Shown: positions 9,454-18,828, numbered from the stretch's first letter. The stretch: 64,000 nt of DNA from an uncultured Verrucomicrobiota bacterium (GCA_902615835.1 CACMQL010000003.1:21670-85669); one strand, 5' to 3'. Made by a program: numbers and translations. Notes: generated from the letters alone by a model not told the origin.

Positions 9454-9475
9454 TGGGAGAATGGGGGTTCTCCCA
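9454..9475. repeat. Perfect 8-bp inverted repeat (second hairpin after yceI)
   Basis: TGGGAGAA, a 6-base loop, then TTCTCCCA: a perfect hairpin about 20 bases after the yceI stop and ahead of the U-tract terminator. It has no T-tract itself and probably helps protect or process the yceI 3' end. Confidence 0.6.
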
Positions 9476-9495
9476 TGGGGTAAAATATTAAACTA

Positions 9496-10101
9496 CTAAA
9501 AAGGAGCAGCTCCTGCAACATTTAAAGAGATTTCAATTTCGTTGGCTACCTTCTCTAAATTTTGACCGGCTTGAATATCGAAGTCGTCCCTTTTGACGGA
9601 AAACTTTGAACGAATAACAAGGAGATCTCCCTTTACACGATTACGTTTCTCCAGCATCCCTTTGAGGTAGGTTAACTTGACAGGTACTTTCATGTCCAAA
9701 GTGATGTTGCGAATGGTCATTTTTCCCTGAGCATCTGCGAGAACATCCATGCCGTCTTTTTTTATGTTGTGTAATTGATTTAGGGAAAATTGTATGGAGG
9801 GAAATTTCTCCACATTAAGCCAATCTTTGCCGTGCATGTGTTCTTTAAGTACAGGGTTGCCTACATGTAGGCTTTTGGCAGATAAGGAAATTTTCCCTTT
9901 GGTAAGTTCCGGTTTTTGTGGATCAAACTTCACCTGTCCGCTAACCCCATCCCCGGAACCGTTGATGGATTCAAGGGGTGCATCCATTTGAAAGATTATA
10001 TTATTAATATTTTTGGGGTCTTTGAAATCAAAGTGGGTCGAATCTCCATAGCTTAGACAAAAAGAGAAAAAGGATAAAAAGGACAAAAATATGAATTTCA
10101 T
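9496..10101 (-). CDS. YceI family periplasmic lipid-binding protein
   Basis: A 201-residue YceI/lipocalin-like beta-barrel, which binds polyisoprenoid or fatty-acid-like molecules in the periplasm. A signal peptide occupies roughly the first 20 residues (KFIFLSFLSFFSFCLSYG). YceI landmarks are ISLSAKSLHVGNP, HMHGKDWLNVEKFPSIQF, MTIRNITLDMKVPVKLTY and KFSVKRDDFDI. It is a single-gene unit on the minus strand ending in two hairpins, the second with a U-tract. The substrate is not evident. Confidence 0.93.
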   Translation of the reverse strand: MKFIFLSFLSFFSFCLSYGDSTHFDFKDPKNINNIIFQMDAPLESINGSGDGVSGQVKFDPQKPELTKGKISLSAKSLHVGNPVLKEHMHGKDWLNVEKFPSIQFSLNQLHNIKKDGMDVLADAQGKMTIRNITLDMKVPVKLTYLKGMLEKRNRVKGDLLVIRSKFSVKRDDFDIQAGQNLEKVANEIEISLNVAGAAPF

Positions 10102-10197
10102 CTGATAAATTTAAAATACAAAAACCATAAACTCAATCTGCAAGCAAAAAGATGATCATTCAGAAAATCACCAACAACCATACTTCCTGAAAATTCC

Positions 10198-11154
10198 TCA
10201 GGATCTTGGGTGAGCGGTTTTATGAGTCTCTTTAAGCTTGGCGACTGAAAGATGCGTGTAAATTTGAGTGGTGGAGAGGCTGGCGTGACCGAGCAAGTCC
10301 TGAACGGCCCGTAGGTCAGCCCCTCTGTCCAGTAAGTGAGTAGCATAGGAATGCCTTACTTTGTGTGGGGAAATGTCATCGGGTAAGCCGGCTTGCCTCA
10401 GCTTTTTTTTGAGAATTAACTGCACGGATCTTACGCTGAGACGTTTACCCGCACGATTGATTAGAATCGGTGAATTGCGAGAAGATATTTCGCATAAATT
10501 ATCTCGAAAAAAAATAATATCCTGCATTACCGAGCTACCAATCGGGGCTATCCGCTCTTTTCCACCCTTGCCGCTCACGCGCAATGTGGCTTTGGTGAAA
10601 TCGATATCTGAATAGTCGAGTGAAACCAGTTCACTCACCCGAAGTCCACCTGCATACAAAATTTTCAAGATTAACAGGTCTCTATACTGACAAAATTCAG
10701 TTTTCGAATGCGAGGCGGCATCAAAATTTGAGGACTGGAGTAAGGATTTCGTCTGTTTTTCAGAAAGAAATTTGGGGAGGCTTTTTTCAAGCTTCGGGAG
10801 TGTGAGATTGGCAAATGGATTGGAACCGCAAATCTTTCTTTGTTGGGCGAAATGAAAAAGACCCTTCAGGGCGGAGAAATGATTACGAAGTGTGGTTCTG
10901 GCCAGTGATCTCTGAGCTTCCACCAAATAGGATCGGGCTTCCATTCTGCCGATATTTTGGAATGTAATGTTTTGATTAATTCCGGACAACCATTTGAAAA
11001 ACAAAATAATCGAATGGCGGTAATTTCGGGATGTGTAGACCGAAAGTCTTCTTTCTTTGGAAATAAATTCTAAGTATTGAACTGCAATTTCCGGAAGATA
11101 AGCACTCTCGTCACTAGTCTTAACAAAGGAATCTGCTACTTCAATCTTTCCCAT
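10198..11154 (-). CDS. xerC: Tyrosine recombinase, XerC/XerD type
   Basis: A 318-residue site-specific recombinase that probably resolves chromosome dimers at dif. It has an N-terminal SAM-like core-binding domain (SAVQYLEFISKERRLS region) and a catalytic domain with the active-site set: Arg in GGLRVSELVSL, HKVRHSYATHLL (His-x-x-Arg), LGHASLSTTQIYTH with His and the nucleophile Tyr. The C-terminus is the short Xer type rather than a phage-integrase type. It overlaps the end of the small membrane-protein gene by 19 bases. XerC and XerD cannot be told apart with certainty here, so the symbol is provisional. Confidence 0.9.
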   Translation of the reverse strand: MGKIEVADSFVKTSDESAYLPEIAVQYLEFISKERRLSVYTSRNYRHSIILFFKWLSGINQNITFQNIGRMEARSYLVEAQRSLARTTLRNHFSALKGLFHFAQQRKICGSNPFANLTLPKLEKSLPKFLSEKQTKSLLQSSNFDAASHSKTEFCQYRDLLILKILYAGGLRVSELVSLDYSDIDFTKATLRVSGKGGKERIAPIGSSVMQDIIFFRDNLCEISSRNSPILINRAGKRLSVRSVQLILKKKLRQAGLPDDISPHKVRHSYATHLLDRGADLRAVQDLLGHASLSTTQIYTHLSVAKLKETHKTAHPRS

Positions 11155-11360
11155 GTCTCCACTGCCATTTCATATATAAAAAAAATTAAAATAACCATAA
11201 ACACCCAAACGGCCAAAGTAAGATAAAAGCCAAAACCAGTTTCGGCTCTTTTGGGCGTTTCTTTTCTGTAAGCACGAGAGGTGTTGTCATAAGCATCGAT
11301 GGGAACGATATTACCTCCCCTTTCCTCACGGCTGCGAAGCCTGCCTTTTTTTGGTTCCAC
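11136..11360 (-). CDS. Small single-span membrane protein
   Basis: A 74-residue protein with a charged N-terminal half (KKGRLRSREERGG) and one hydrophobic span, FYLTLAVWVFMVILIFFIYE (about 45-64). I do not recognise a family. Its 3' end overlaps the start of the xerC-like gene, which argues for a real, coupled frame. The start at 11360 is a GTG; no clear Shine-Dalgarno sequence helps to decide it. A second frame (11186-11395) overlaps but has a TTG start and looks like a shadow. Confidence 0.5.
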   Translation of the reverse strand: MEPKKGRLRSREERGGNIVPIDAYDNTSRAYRKETPKRAETGFGFYLTLAVWVFMVILIFFIYEMAVETWERLK

Positions 11361-11412
11361 AGTTCTAACACATCATTGTAATGACAAAATTGCAAGTGTG
11401 CAGAGCGGATAA

Positions 11413-12291
11413 TTAACTAAGGAAAGCTTGGATTTTACTGATGAAAAAATCAAAAGCATCCTCCAATAAGTAATGACCAGCATCGTCACTGGTGAGTGTT
11501 TGGATATGGGGGATTCGTTCCTTCCATTGAGCCAGGAAACCGGGATGAAAGCAAAAATCCTTCATTCCCCAGCAGGCGAGTACCGGAACAGAAGAAAGTT
11601 GGGAAAGTGCCAGTTCAGTTTCCTGGAGGAATTTTTGGGTCGGATGATGGGTTTCGAGAGGAATGTCACGGACGAAACTCCAGATGGCCACCCTGCTTTT
11701 CCAGTCTTGGTAGGGGTAAAGAAATCCTTTTTTTGCTCCCGTAGACAAGCCTTTTTCAGTCGCCATCCAGGTTGCGGGCAAAGCGAATCCATTAAATTGC
11801 CTCACGAAAATTTCTCCAATCAATGGTATTCGGCATAATTGGATGCGCCGAGGAACATCATCACAAAGAAAGGCAGCCGTATTCAAAAGAATCAATTTAT
11901 TAATTCTAGAAAAATCCTTGCGAAATGCGGATAGACCGATAGCACCACCCCAGTCGTGAACCACGAGATTGAACTTCCTGAGACCCAGATGCTCAATCAA
12001 TTCGAGCAGATTGAGACTGTGATTCTTTAGATCGTAAATAAAGTTCTTCGACGAAGGCTTATCCGAGAAACCACACCCCAGATGATCTGGAGCAATGCAC
12101 CTGAATTGATCTCTTAGAGATAAAATGAGGTTACGGTAAAAGAAGGACCAGGTTGGATTGCCGTGCAGGAAAATGGTAGGCGGATTTTCGGGGTTTCCTT
12201 CATCAAGATAATGAACTTTGAATCCATTTTTGAGGCCGTAGTAATTTCCATCAAAAGGATATTCCCTTCGAATTGAATCTGTGAGGTCCAT
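11413..12291 (-). CDS. oleB: Alpha/beta hydrolase of the haloalkane-dehalogenase/OleB type
   Basis: About 292 residues. It has the oxyanion motif FLHGNPTWSFFYR, the nucleophile elbow HDWGG (Asp nucleophile, as in haloalkane dehalogenases and OleB) and a late catalytic His in DDAGHYLLEDA. In long-chain olefin synthesis OleB decarboxylates beta-lactones to alkenes. The ATG at 12291 overlaps the TGA of oleA (TGATG), so the genes are translationally coupled, which favours OleB over a true dehalogenase. The four-gene unit fabZ-like, fabI-like, oleA, oleB has no oleC or oleD beside it. Confidence 0.75.
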   Translation of the reverse strand: MDLTDSIRREYPFDGNYYGLKNGFKVHYLDEGNPENPPTIFLHGNPTWSFFYRNLILSLRDQFRCIAPDHLGCGFSDKPSSKNFIYDLKNHSLNLLELIEHLGLRKFNLVVHDWGGAIGLSAFRKDFSRINKLILLNTAAFLCDDVPRRIQLCRIPLIGEIFVRQFNGFALPATWMATEKGLSTGAKKGFLYPYQDWKSRVAIWSFVRDIPLETHHPTQKFLQETELALSQLSSVPVLACWGMKDFCFHPGFLAQWKERIPHIQTLTSDDAGHYLLEDAFDFFISKIQAFLS

Positions 12292-13325
12292 CAATTATTC
12301 AGAGCAAGCATGAGACTTGACAAACCACTGCCAATTCCAAGTAAGGCGGATTTCATCTGTGGGAAATCCTTATTTTGCTCACAGGCCAATGTGTAGGTGA
12401 TTGGTAAAGAAACGGAGCCGCAATTTCCGAGTGATTTGTAGGTGTTGAAGCTGTTTCGTGAATCATAACCCAAAGCTTTTTCAATTTCCTGCTGATGGGC
12501 TTTCCCCACCTGGTGAGTCACGATTAGCTGGGGTGATTGCGGATTCCAGTTGGTGACTTGCAGGAATTTGTTCCATGCGTGGGTTGCCACCCTGATACCG
12601 GCATGCAGAAGTTCCTCAGAATCCGTTTGCATAAGCATTCCACCCATGGACTGGTCTCCCTCGCATAGTTTATTATGGCTGGTGTCCGTCGAACTGGCGA
12701 ATTGTGAGAGTCTGGGGAGGCATGAATTTGTCTTGTTTTCCCTACAAATCGACCATGCCACTGCACCCCCACCAATGGTCAGGTTGGCGAAGTATGGCTT
12801 TATTTGCTTACGATCAAATTTACTTTCATTGAGGAGTCGAACGGTCTCATCAACCAAAGGTTTACCGTTTTCTCCTGCCACGATGATGGCTCTGTCAATC
12901 ATCCCCTGCTCGATCATGCTTCCCCCGAGAATCAGGGCATTAAGAAATCCCAGACAAGCATTGGATACATCAAGAATCTGAGTATTTTGCCCTAAGCCCA
13001 TTAAATTATGAACATAAGATGCGGTTGCAGGCTCCAGTCGGTCCCGGCAAACCGCTGAATGTATTAGCAGGTCAACTGCATTGGGATCAATCTCTCCTTC
13101 CTTTAATAATTTAATCCCGGCTTCGGCTGAGGATTGAGAGGCTTGCTGGTGGCTGTCCCAAAACCTTCTCTCCTCAATGCCAGTCATCAATTCTAGTCGA
13201 CCTATTTGTAGGTTTAAGCGTTGATAAAGGGGGGCTAGAGTGCCCTCCAGTTCCTTTGAGGACACGATATGCGGAGGGAGTGAATAAGCCATTTTTTCAA
13301 CAACGACTTGATTGAAATTCATCAT
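12291..13325 (-). CDS. oleA: Thiolase-fold acyl-CoA condensing enzyme, OleA-like
   Basis: A 344-residue FabH/thiolase-fold enzyme. OleA joins two acyl-CoAs head to head to give a beta-keto acid. Several OleA-specific stretches are visible: LEPATASYVHNLMG (with the Glu typical of OleA), the catalytic Cys in SNACLGFLNAL, HNKLCEGDQSMGG, the His in VTHQVGKAH and the Asn in SLGNCGSVS. These match OleA better than FabH, which lacks the LEPATAS stretch. It overlaps fabI-like upstream by 4 bases (ATGA). Product chain length cannot be told. Confidence 0.85.
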   Translation of the reverse strand: MMNFNQVVVEKMAYSLPPHIVSSKELEGTLAPLYQRLNLQIGRLELMTGIEERRFWDSHQQASQSSAEAGIKLLKEGEIDPNAVDLLIHSAVCRDRLEPATASYVHNLMGLGQNTQILDVSNACLGFLNALILGGSMIEQGMIDRAIIVAGENGKPLVDETVRLLNESKFDRKQIKPYFANLTIGGGAVAWSICRENKTNSCLPRLSQFASSTDTSHNKLCEGDQSMGGMLMQTDSEELLHAGIRVATHAWNKFLQVTNWNPQSPQLIVTHQVGKAHQQEIEKALGYDSRNSFNTYKSLGNCGSVSLPITYTLACEQNKDFPQMKSALLGIGSGLSSLMLALNN

Positions 13326-14131
13326 TTCATTTCCATAGCGGAATTCACCACATCCTTGTCAAAATAATTCAAGCCCATTCCCGCATCGACAACGATTCCC
13401 TGTCCGTTAATTCCAGAAGAAGCATTGCTGAGAAGAAAAACGGCAGTGTTAGCGACCTCTTCCGTTAGGAGTGCTTTTTTCCGGAAGGTTAATTTTTCAG
13501 CGAAAAGATAATTTTTCAAATACCCCGGAATACCGGCCGAAGCAGAGGTTTTGAGTGGCCCTGCATTTACGGAGTTAAATCGAACGGAACTAAAAGCTGA
13601 AAATGATTTTGCCAAGTAACGGACATTTGCTTCGAGGGAGGCTTTTATGGGAGCCATGAAACCGTAATTTTCCGCTGTTACTTCCGTGGATGAGATGCCA
13701 ATGGTTACCACCGAACCATTTTGTGACAGGGCAGTCTTGCAAGCATTGGCTAGTTCAATCAGGGAAAAAGAAGATATATGTGTGGCTTGAAGATAATCCT
13801 TTAACTTAGTCTGATGGAAAGGTTGGACACCTTCGGAGTAGTTGGCGAAAGCGATAGAATGAAGAATTCCATGAATGGATTCAGAGTCGAACTGGGAAAT
13901 CAACTGATATAGGGAGTCAACTTGATCCGATTTCTCAAAATCACAAACCAGTATCTTAGCTTCTGGTTTTAGAATTAGCAGTTCCGCCTCTCTTTTTTGG
14001 CTCCGAACTATGTAGATGATTTTTGCTCCTTCCCTTTCAAGAATTTCTGCAGTGTTCCAGGCAACACTTTTCCGATTTGCAAACCCGGAAATTAGGAAAG
14101 TTTTTCCAGAAATTCCTAAAAAACCGGACAT
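13322..14131 (-). CDS. FabI-like enoyl-ACP reductase homologue
   Basis: A 269-residue short-chain dehydrogenase of the FabI branch. It shows the FabI-type nucleotide motif SGFANRKSVAWNTAE, GILHSIAFAN, and the catalytic Tyr-x6-Lys in ENYGFMAPIKASLEANVRYL. The second FabI tyrosine, ten residues before the catalytic one (Tyr146 in E. coli, in SYLG), is replaced by Ile here (TIGISS). This raises doubt that it is the housekeeping enoyl reductase. Its start overlaps the stop of the fabZ-like gene by one base, and its stop overlaps oleA. Confidence 0.82.
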   Translation of the reverse strand: MSGFLGISGKTFLISGFANRKSVAWNTAEILEREGAKIIYIVRSQKREAELLILKPEAKILVCDFEKSDQVDSLYQLISQFDSESIHGILHSIAFANYSEGVQPFHQTKLKDYLQATHISSFSLIELANACKTALSQNGSVVTIGISSTEVTAENYGFMAPIKASLEANVRYLAKSFSAFSSVRFNSVNAGPLKTSASAGIPGYLKNYLFAEKLTFRKKALLTEEVANTAVFLLSNASSGINGQGIVVDAGMGLNYFDKDVVNSAMEMK

Positions 14132-14574
14132 CAGGAATTTGGGGTTTCTTCAACAAGAGCAAGAGCGAATGAAACGGTGGTTGCAACCTTGTTTTTCAGG
14201 CGAATTTCTCCTCGAAGATTATAAAACTTTCCGATCTGCTCCTGAAGAAAGACTCTGATTTCAAGCAAGTCTCCCGGTTTAATCATCCTCTTGAAGCGAG
14301 CATCGCGTATGCGTGAAAGAACCGGAGTAACTGATTCATTATTTAAGGCATCTTCTCCAATCTTTTTGGATAAAAAAATCGCTCCGGTTTGAAAAACGGA
14401 CTCGCAGGAAAGGACACCCGGGAAAAGAGGATTATTGGGATAGTGACCATCGAATATGTCAAGGTCCTCACGAACTTTTAATTCACAGGTGGCGTCTTCA
14501 TCGTTAATTTCAACAATTCGATCGACGAATAGAAAGGGCGAGCGGTGAGGAATCCTTCTATGAATTTCTTCCAT
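14131..14574 (-). CDS. FabZ-like 3-hydroxyacyl-ACP dehydratase
   Basis: A 147-residue hotdog-fold protein with the FabZ hallmarks: IPHRSPFLFVDRI near the N-terminus, the catalytic His in FDGHYPNNPLFPGV and the catalytic Glu in SCESVFQTGA. It is the first gene of the four-gene lipid unit and overlaps the next start by one base (TGATG). It could be the general FabZ or a dedicated copy for the OleA pathway; a second fabZ elsewhere would decide. Confidence 0.88.
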   Translation of the reverse strand: MEEIHRRIPHRSPFLFVDRIVEINDEDATCELKVREDLDIFDGHYPNNPLFPGVLSCESVFQTGAIFLSKKIGEDALNNESVTPVLSRIRDARFKRMIKPGDLLEIRVFLQEQIGKFYNLRGEIRLKNKVATTVSFALALVEETPNS

Positions 14575-14657
14575 TTGCTTAAGTGCTGTACTGTGATTGA
14601 GGATTTATTTAAGAAGCAAGAACTTTAAGCAAAGAGCTAACCCTTGTGAGGACAAGA

Positions 14658-16088
14658 TTATTTTCCCCGCAGAAATCGATCAATCTTGTTTGCCGTAATA
14701 ACCCCATAGTTGATCGTACCCAACCATCCGGACATAATAATTCCGACAGAACCCGCGTGGTAAAGCCCGGGAGCGTGATCAGGCAATTGTGAAGAAACAT
14801 CGAGTCCTTCAAATTTGGTGCCGAATGAAGCACCGGACGCATGACGTGTATAATGCTTAATGGTACGGGGAGTGGCTGCTTCCAAATGATCAATTTTTGT
14901 GCGAATTCCAGGTATTATTTTTTCAAGAGCAACAACGGATTCTTCACAGAGTCTTTCTTTGGCTTTCGCATACTCATCATCTGATAAGTTTTGCCAGTCT
15001 TGCCATTTTGCGTTGATTGAGGCAACAATACTATATCTTGGCTCCTTGCGTTCGGGTCTGGTGTCAGGATAATAGACGGAAAATGTTCTACTACTGGTGT
15101 TAAAGCTTGTGAGTTCATCGGTCGAAAAGGACTTGGATTCAGAGGTAAAAATGAGATCTCCCACATCGGGTATGGAAACTCCTTTTTTCAAGCCGATGTA
15201 GACTTGACAGGAAGTCGAATTTAACCGAACAGATTTTGCCTGCTCCGCAAACTCCTTGGGCAATTTGGATAATCCAAATAATTTTTCAATCGTATTTTTC
15301 AGGTTAGCATTTGAAAGAACGGCTCCACAATGAATCTTCTTCCCGTTTACCACGACTCCTTCCACTTTATGCTGTTCGCCTATTCGACTGGTTGTAACTT
15401 CTTCGACCAAGCACTGTCTTCGCAAGTCAGCCCCATTGTTCCGAAGTTCCTTAACCATTTTCTTTATGAGGGAGTCCGTTCCATCCTTGAATGTGTATAT
15501 CCCTTTTTTCATGAAGTTTGAAAAGACAATGCCGTAGGCTATAGCAGGATCCAAAAGGGATGATCCGTTGGCGTATGAGATTGGTTCGAGAAGAAGTCGC
15601 TTGATTTCATTTCGCCCAGGGAAAAACTCTTCCAGAAGGTCGCCTATTGAGCGCTTATCATTGGCAAAATAATCCATGTTGGCCAGATGGTCATAAAATT
15701 CTTCCACCTTAAATTTAGCTATATTGAAACTGGACTGTAAAATTTTAGTGAAATCAGAGCGGTCGAAAGTTGTTTTGAGATCGTACTGGGGATTGATGAA
15801 ACGAATGTTTTTAAGCTGCACGATTGAATCGGCGATTTCTTTTGTCCAATAACGTTTGCAGGATTTGATCATTCCCACAGGGAATCCATGCAGGGAAATA
15901 TCAAATATGTGACCCCCCGCTCTTTTAAACCAAGTGGCCAAACCGCCGAATTGATAATGATGTTCGAGCAAGAGTACAGAATGACCTTGCTTGGCCAGGC
16001 AATTCGCTCCGGTAAGCCCACCCAGACCGCTTCCTATTACCACGACATCATAATAGTCTTTAAGATTAGCCAATGAATTTTTTGCCAC
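14658..16088 (-). CDS. FAD-dependent phytoene-desaturase/retinol-saturase family oxidoreductase
   Basis: A 476-residue flavoprotein of the CrtI/CrtISO/retinol saturase superfamily. The N-terminal dinucleotide motif is [19 protein letters not shown] (about 16-34), followed by [15 protein letters not shown]. The C-terminal FAD-closing segment reads [20 protein letters not shown]. It acts on polyene or isoprenoid double bonds in known relatives. It stands 83 bases upstream of the fabZ-fabI-oleA-oleB unit in the same direction and may be co-transcribed, which would fit an unsaturated hydrocarbon or pigment product. Exact substrate unknown. Confidence 0.85.
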   Translation of the reverse strand: MAKNSLANLKDYYDVVVIGSGLGGLTGANCLAKQGHSVLLLEHHYQFGGLATWFKRAGGHIFDISLHGFPVGMIKSCKRYWTKEIADSIVQLKNIRFINPQYDLKTTFDRSDFTKILQSSFNIAKFKVEEFYDHLANMDYFANDKRSIGDLLEEFFPGRNEIKRLLLEPISYANGSSLLDPAIAYGIVFSNFMKKGIYTFKDGTDSLIKKMVKELRNNGADLRRQCLVEEVTTSRIGEQHKVEGVVVNGKKIHCGAVLSNANLKNTIEKLFGLSKLPKEFAEQAKSVRLNSTSCQVYIGLKKGVSIPDVGDLIFTSESKSFSTDELTSFNTSSRTFSVYYPDTRPERKEPRYSIVASINAKWQDWQNLSDDEYAKAKERLCEESVVALEKIIPGIRTKIDHLEAATPRTIKHYTRHASGASFGTKFEGLDVSSQLPDHAPGLYHAGSVGIIMSGWLGTINYGVITANKIDRFLRGK

Positions 16089-16141
16089 GAAAATATTCTA
16101 TATTCTACAAGCATACAGGACAAGATTGGAATCAAATTTGA

Positions 16142-17107
16142 TTATTCAAGGTCTGAAGGATTGGTGTGCTTGTAAAAAAATTCTTCCGCCGTTTGAGCGG
16201 GTGGATCACCCGGACCCCGGAGGAACTGGATATTAAGGTTTGCTAAAAACTCGTAATCTTCCTTCATCAACACTTCGGGTGAAATTGCAAGGGATTTGAG
16301 GGGCAAGGTTGATAAGCAATGTATGTCCTTTAAAGCGATCCCTATAATGTTCAATGTTTTTATGGGTAAGTAGGCCAAGCAATCTATTGATTTCACATGT
16401 GATCCGGGCAAGTGAAGTTCCTCAATAGGACAGTTTGCTAAGGGGGATAAGTCATTGATGGGAGTCCCTCTAATTTCAACTTTTCGCAATTTATTTGCTT
16501 CCGTCAGGAATGAGATGTTGCTAATGGGTGAACCGGAGAGCACGATTTCTTCCATTGATTCGCAGTTCAATTCATTCATCTCTTCAATCCGCGTTTTAAA
16601 TAGATTTAAAATGGTAAGCTTGGCTTTTTTTAAGGGGTGAAATCGGCTGATTTGAGCACCTGCAAGATTGAGAATTCGTAAAGGCATTTTCTCACAAAAA
16701 CGAATGTCCTGGAGCGACGAATTTGGGAGTTCAAGAATTTCCAAGGGATGTCCTGCCAATTTTTCAAAATCAGTGGATGCTGTTGCAAATGCTTTTAATC
16801 TCACCAGATTGAATGAACTTAATTCCGTGAAAGGTATTTTAGTTTTGTGGGGTAAAACAAGTGAAGAAATTTTTTCAGGATTTAGAGATTGTAGATCGAA
16901 ATTTTCCAGTACAGAAAGATCGCATTCAATGATCGGAAGTTCATATAAATCATGTAAATTTGGTGGAGGTTGTCCCGTGAATTTAATCCCCAGTCCCCCT
17001 GGAAGCAGATAGCTCTCAGCGGGAAAGCCCATTTGTTGAAGTCTTCGATTACAAGATTCTTGTATGTCATAAAGAAGTTTCATGCGGCCTTTTGAAGAAC
17101 AGTTCAT
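16142..17107 (-). CDS. Leucine-rich-repeat protein
   Basis: A 321-residue protein with about eight irregular leucine-rich repeats from residue 120 onwards. Repeating phrases are PLEILELPNSSLQDI, LRILNLAGAQISRF, LTILNLFKTRIEEM, LRKVEIRGTPINDLSPL and IEELHLPGSHVKSI, the L-x-x-L-x-L-x-x-T/S-x-I pattern usual in planctomycete and verrucomicrobial LRR proteins. No signal peptide or membrane span. A second Met at 17083 (MKLLYDIQ) is an equally good start. Likely protein-binding; partner unknown. Confidence 0.7.
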   Translation of the reverse strand: MNCSSKGRMKLLYDIQESCNRRLQQMGFPAESYLLPGGLGIKFTGQPPPNLHDLYELPIIECDLSVLENFDLQSLNPEKISSLVLPHKTKIPFTELSSFNLVRLKAFATASTDFEKLAGHPLEILELPNSSLQDIRFCEKMPLRILNLAGAQISRFHPLKKAKLTILNLFKTRIEEMNELNCESMEEIVLSGSPISNISFLTEANKLRKVEIRGTPINDLSPLANCPIEELHLPGSHVKSIDCLAYLPIKTLNIIGIALKDIHCLSTLPLKSLAISPEVLMKEDYEFLANLNIQFLRGPGDPPAQTAEEFFYKHTNPSDLE

Positions 17108-17214
17108 TGAATATATGCACTTTTTTCAATTCCTTGACAAAGGAATTGAGTTATAGATTAATTCTAACTCGAATTTTAAATGCCAAACAGCTCATCTGCG
17201 GAAAAGAAAGAATA

Positions 17215-17424
17215 ATGCCCTCTTGGCAATATTACATCGGTTGGATTCTCGTAGCTTTAAATAGCCTATGCCTACTGAGATTAGGATTACTTCCGATGAT
17301 TTTTTTTGGACGAAATTATAAATTATATGGCAAGATTTTTTGGGTATCCTGTTTGGTTACCATAATTTTTTTGGTTTGTGAAGTAATGCTTATTCGAATG
17401 TTACTGCATGCAGGCAACATGTAG
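17215..17424 (+). CDS. Small membrane protein with two spans
   Basis: A frame of 69 residues starting MPSWQYYIGWIL, with two hydrophobic segments (YIGWILVALNSLCLLRLGLL and FWVSCLVTIIFLVCEVMLI). The frame is open upstream to 17092, but the upstream part is not protein-like, overlaps the divergent LRR gene, and AAAGAAAG precedes the inner ATG. I recognise no family. It is the only plus-strand candidate between two minus-strand genes. Confidence 0.45.
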   Translation: MPSWQYYIGWILVALNSLCLLRLGLLPMIFFGRNYKLYGKIFWVSCLVTIIFLVCEVMLIRMLLHAGNM

Positions 17425-17460
17425 TTGAACCGCTTTAACCCAGTGATAAAAAAGCGGAAA

Positions 17461-18768
17461 TCAATATAATTCCTTGATACGAATGTTCCGAAAGGCAACG
17501 GGATCGTTGTGACCAGCAAAACCAAAATGACCCTCCTGTAAGGAAAGTCCCGGATGTTCTTTGTTTGCCATGAAACTATTCACCTTGGCAAGATCTGCAT
17601 CCAGAATAATTTCATCATTTAGGAAAACCGTGATATGGGAATTGCGAACAATTACTTCCTGTTGGTTCCACTCTCCTGGTTTTTTAAGAAATCCTTTTTT
17701 AGCCGCCGCAATCCCATAAGCGGAACCATGGTACTGCCTTGGATCAAGCTTGGCATAGCGAGGATGTGTGTTGTCTAGAACCTGGAGCTCACACATGCCA
17801 TGATAGGCAGCGTTACCATTACCTGGATAACGAATCGCCAAACCGTTGTTTCCTCCCGCTGGAAGCTTAAACTCAAGTTTCACGGAGAAGTCCTTGAATT
17901 TTCTCTTCGTGTAAATGGTGCCCCCTTTACCCTTTAGGCAAGAAATAGCTCCGTCCTTGACTTCATAATTCGATAAGGGTCCCATCCAACCATCAAGATT
18001 CTTTCCATTGAAAACCGAAACATATCCAACTTCATCTCCCGGATCGCAACAACTGGCTTTGATTTCTTTGATGTATATATTTCTCCAACAGATCTCGCCA
18101 CCATGTGTCTGCAATTGAATCGGACCTTTGTCACGAAGGGGCTTCCTTTGGTCAATAGGAGTTTTTCGATCCCAGTAATTGATGAGCGGAGCTTCATCCA
18201 CCACCAGTTTGTCATTAAGTAAAACGGTGACCTTGTTTCCTCGCATGGTTATGTGAAATTTATTCCATTCGCCAAATGGATTGTCCGCTTTAACCAATGG
18301 GTCTCTCCCTCGTGTTTCTGCAGGCCCATTATTCCAAAGACCGCCCGAACCTTTTTCGGCCCCAAGTTTCCATTTGCCCCCTTCTTTGGTGGTATCCCAA
18401 ATCTGGATCTGAGGAATTCCTCTCAAGTAGATACCACTATCAGCCCCGGCCACCGTTTTATATTCAAGCAGGAGTTCAAAATCTGCGTAATTTTTCTCAG
18501 TCGTCAAAAAAAGTCCCTGACCGTCATTGACCAGTTCGCCTTTCTGCACGGACCAATGTTTATGAATGTCGATCTGACTGGCTTCCCATTTTTTTTGAAA
18601 GTCATGGGTTGAAAGATTCATCCATATATCTGGATCCTCGGTTTTTGCTCCCCACCAACCATCCAGATTTTCACCATTAAAAAGAGAAACAAAACCAGCT
18701 GGTGGCTCTGCATTCACCGTTAGTTGGGCGACTAGCCATACAATCAAAAAAGAGCAGGGTGTATTCAT
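17461..18768 (-). CDS. Secreted protein with two DUF1080 domains
   Basis: A 435-residue protein with a signal peptide (hydrophobic FLIVWLVAQLTV, cleavage near NAEPPAG) followed by two complete DUF1080 domains. The first starts at FVSLFNGENLDGW (about residue 26) and the second at YVSVFNGKNLDGW (about 248). Each domain has its own DFELLLEYK/DFSVKLEFK strand, its QIWDT/QVLDN strand and a WRNIYIKE/FRNIRIKE ending. A CCDPGD linker joins them. The double layout is common in Planctomycetes and Verrucomicrobia. The likely role is hydrolysis of 3-keto-glycosides or sugar binding at the cell surface. Confidence 0.9.
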   Translation of the reverse strand: MNTPCSFLIVWLVAQLTVNAEPPAGFVSLFNGENLDGWWGAKTEDPDIWMNLSTHDFQKKWEASQIDIHKHWSVQKGELVNDGQGLFLTTEKNYADFELLLEYKTVAGADSGIYLRGIPQIQIWDTTKEGGKWKLGAEKGSGGLWNNGPAETRGRDPLVKADNPFGEWNKFHITMRGNKVTVLLNDKLVVDEAPLINYWDRKTPIDQRKPLRDKGPIQLQTHGGEICWRNIYIKEIKASCCDPGDEVGYVSVFNGKNLDGWMGPLSNYEVKDGAISCLKGKGGTIYTKRKFKDFSVKLEFKLPAGGNNGLAIRYPGNGNAAYHGMCELQVLDNTHPRYAKLDPRQYHGSAYGIAAAKKGFLKKPGEWNQQEVIVRNSHITVFLNDEIILDADLAKVNSFMANKEHPGLSLQEGHFGFAGHNDPVAFRNIRIKELY

Positions 18769-18828
18769 GTTACCATTTAGATGAGACCAAGATTTTCAAG
18801 CAAGCTGAAAAGTCCGATTCTCCTAATC

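Noticed and set aside
10198..11154. The tyrosine recombinase as a sign of an integrated phage or island
   Set aside because: Sequence features and length are those of housekeeping XerC/D; no tRNA, att-like repeats or phage genes lie next to it.
11186..11395. Alternative frame over the small membrane protein
   Set aside because: TTG start, no membrane span pattern and overlap with the better frame at 11136-11360.
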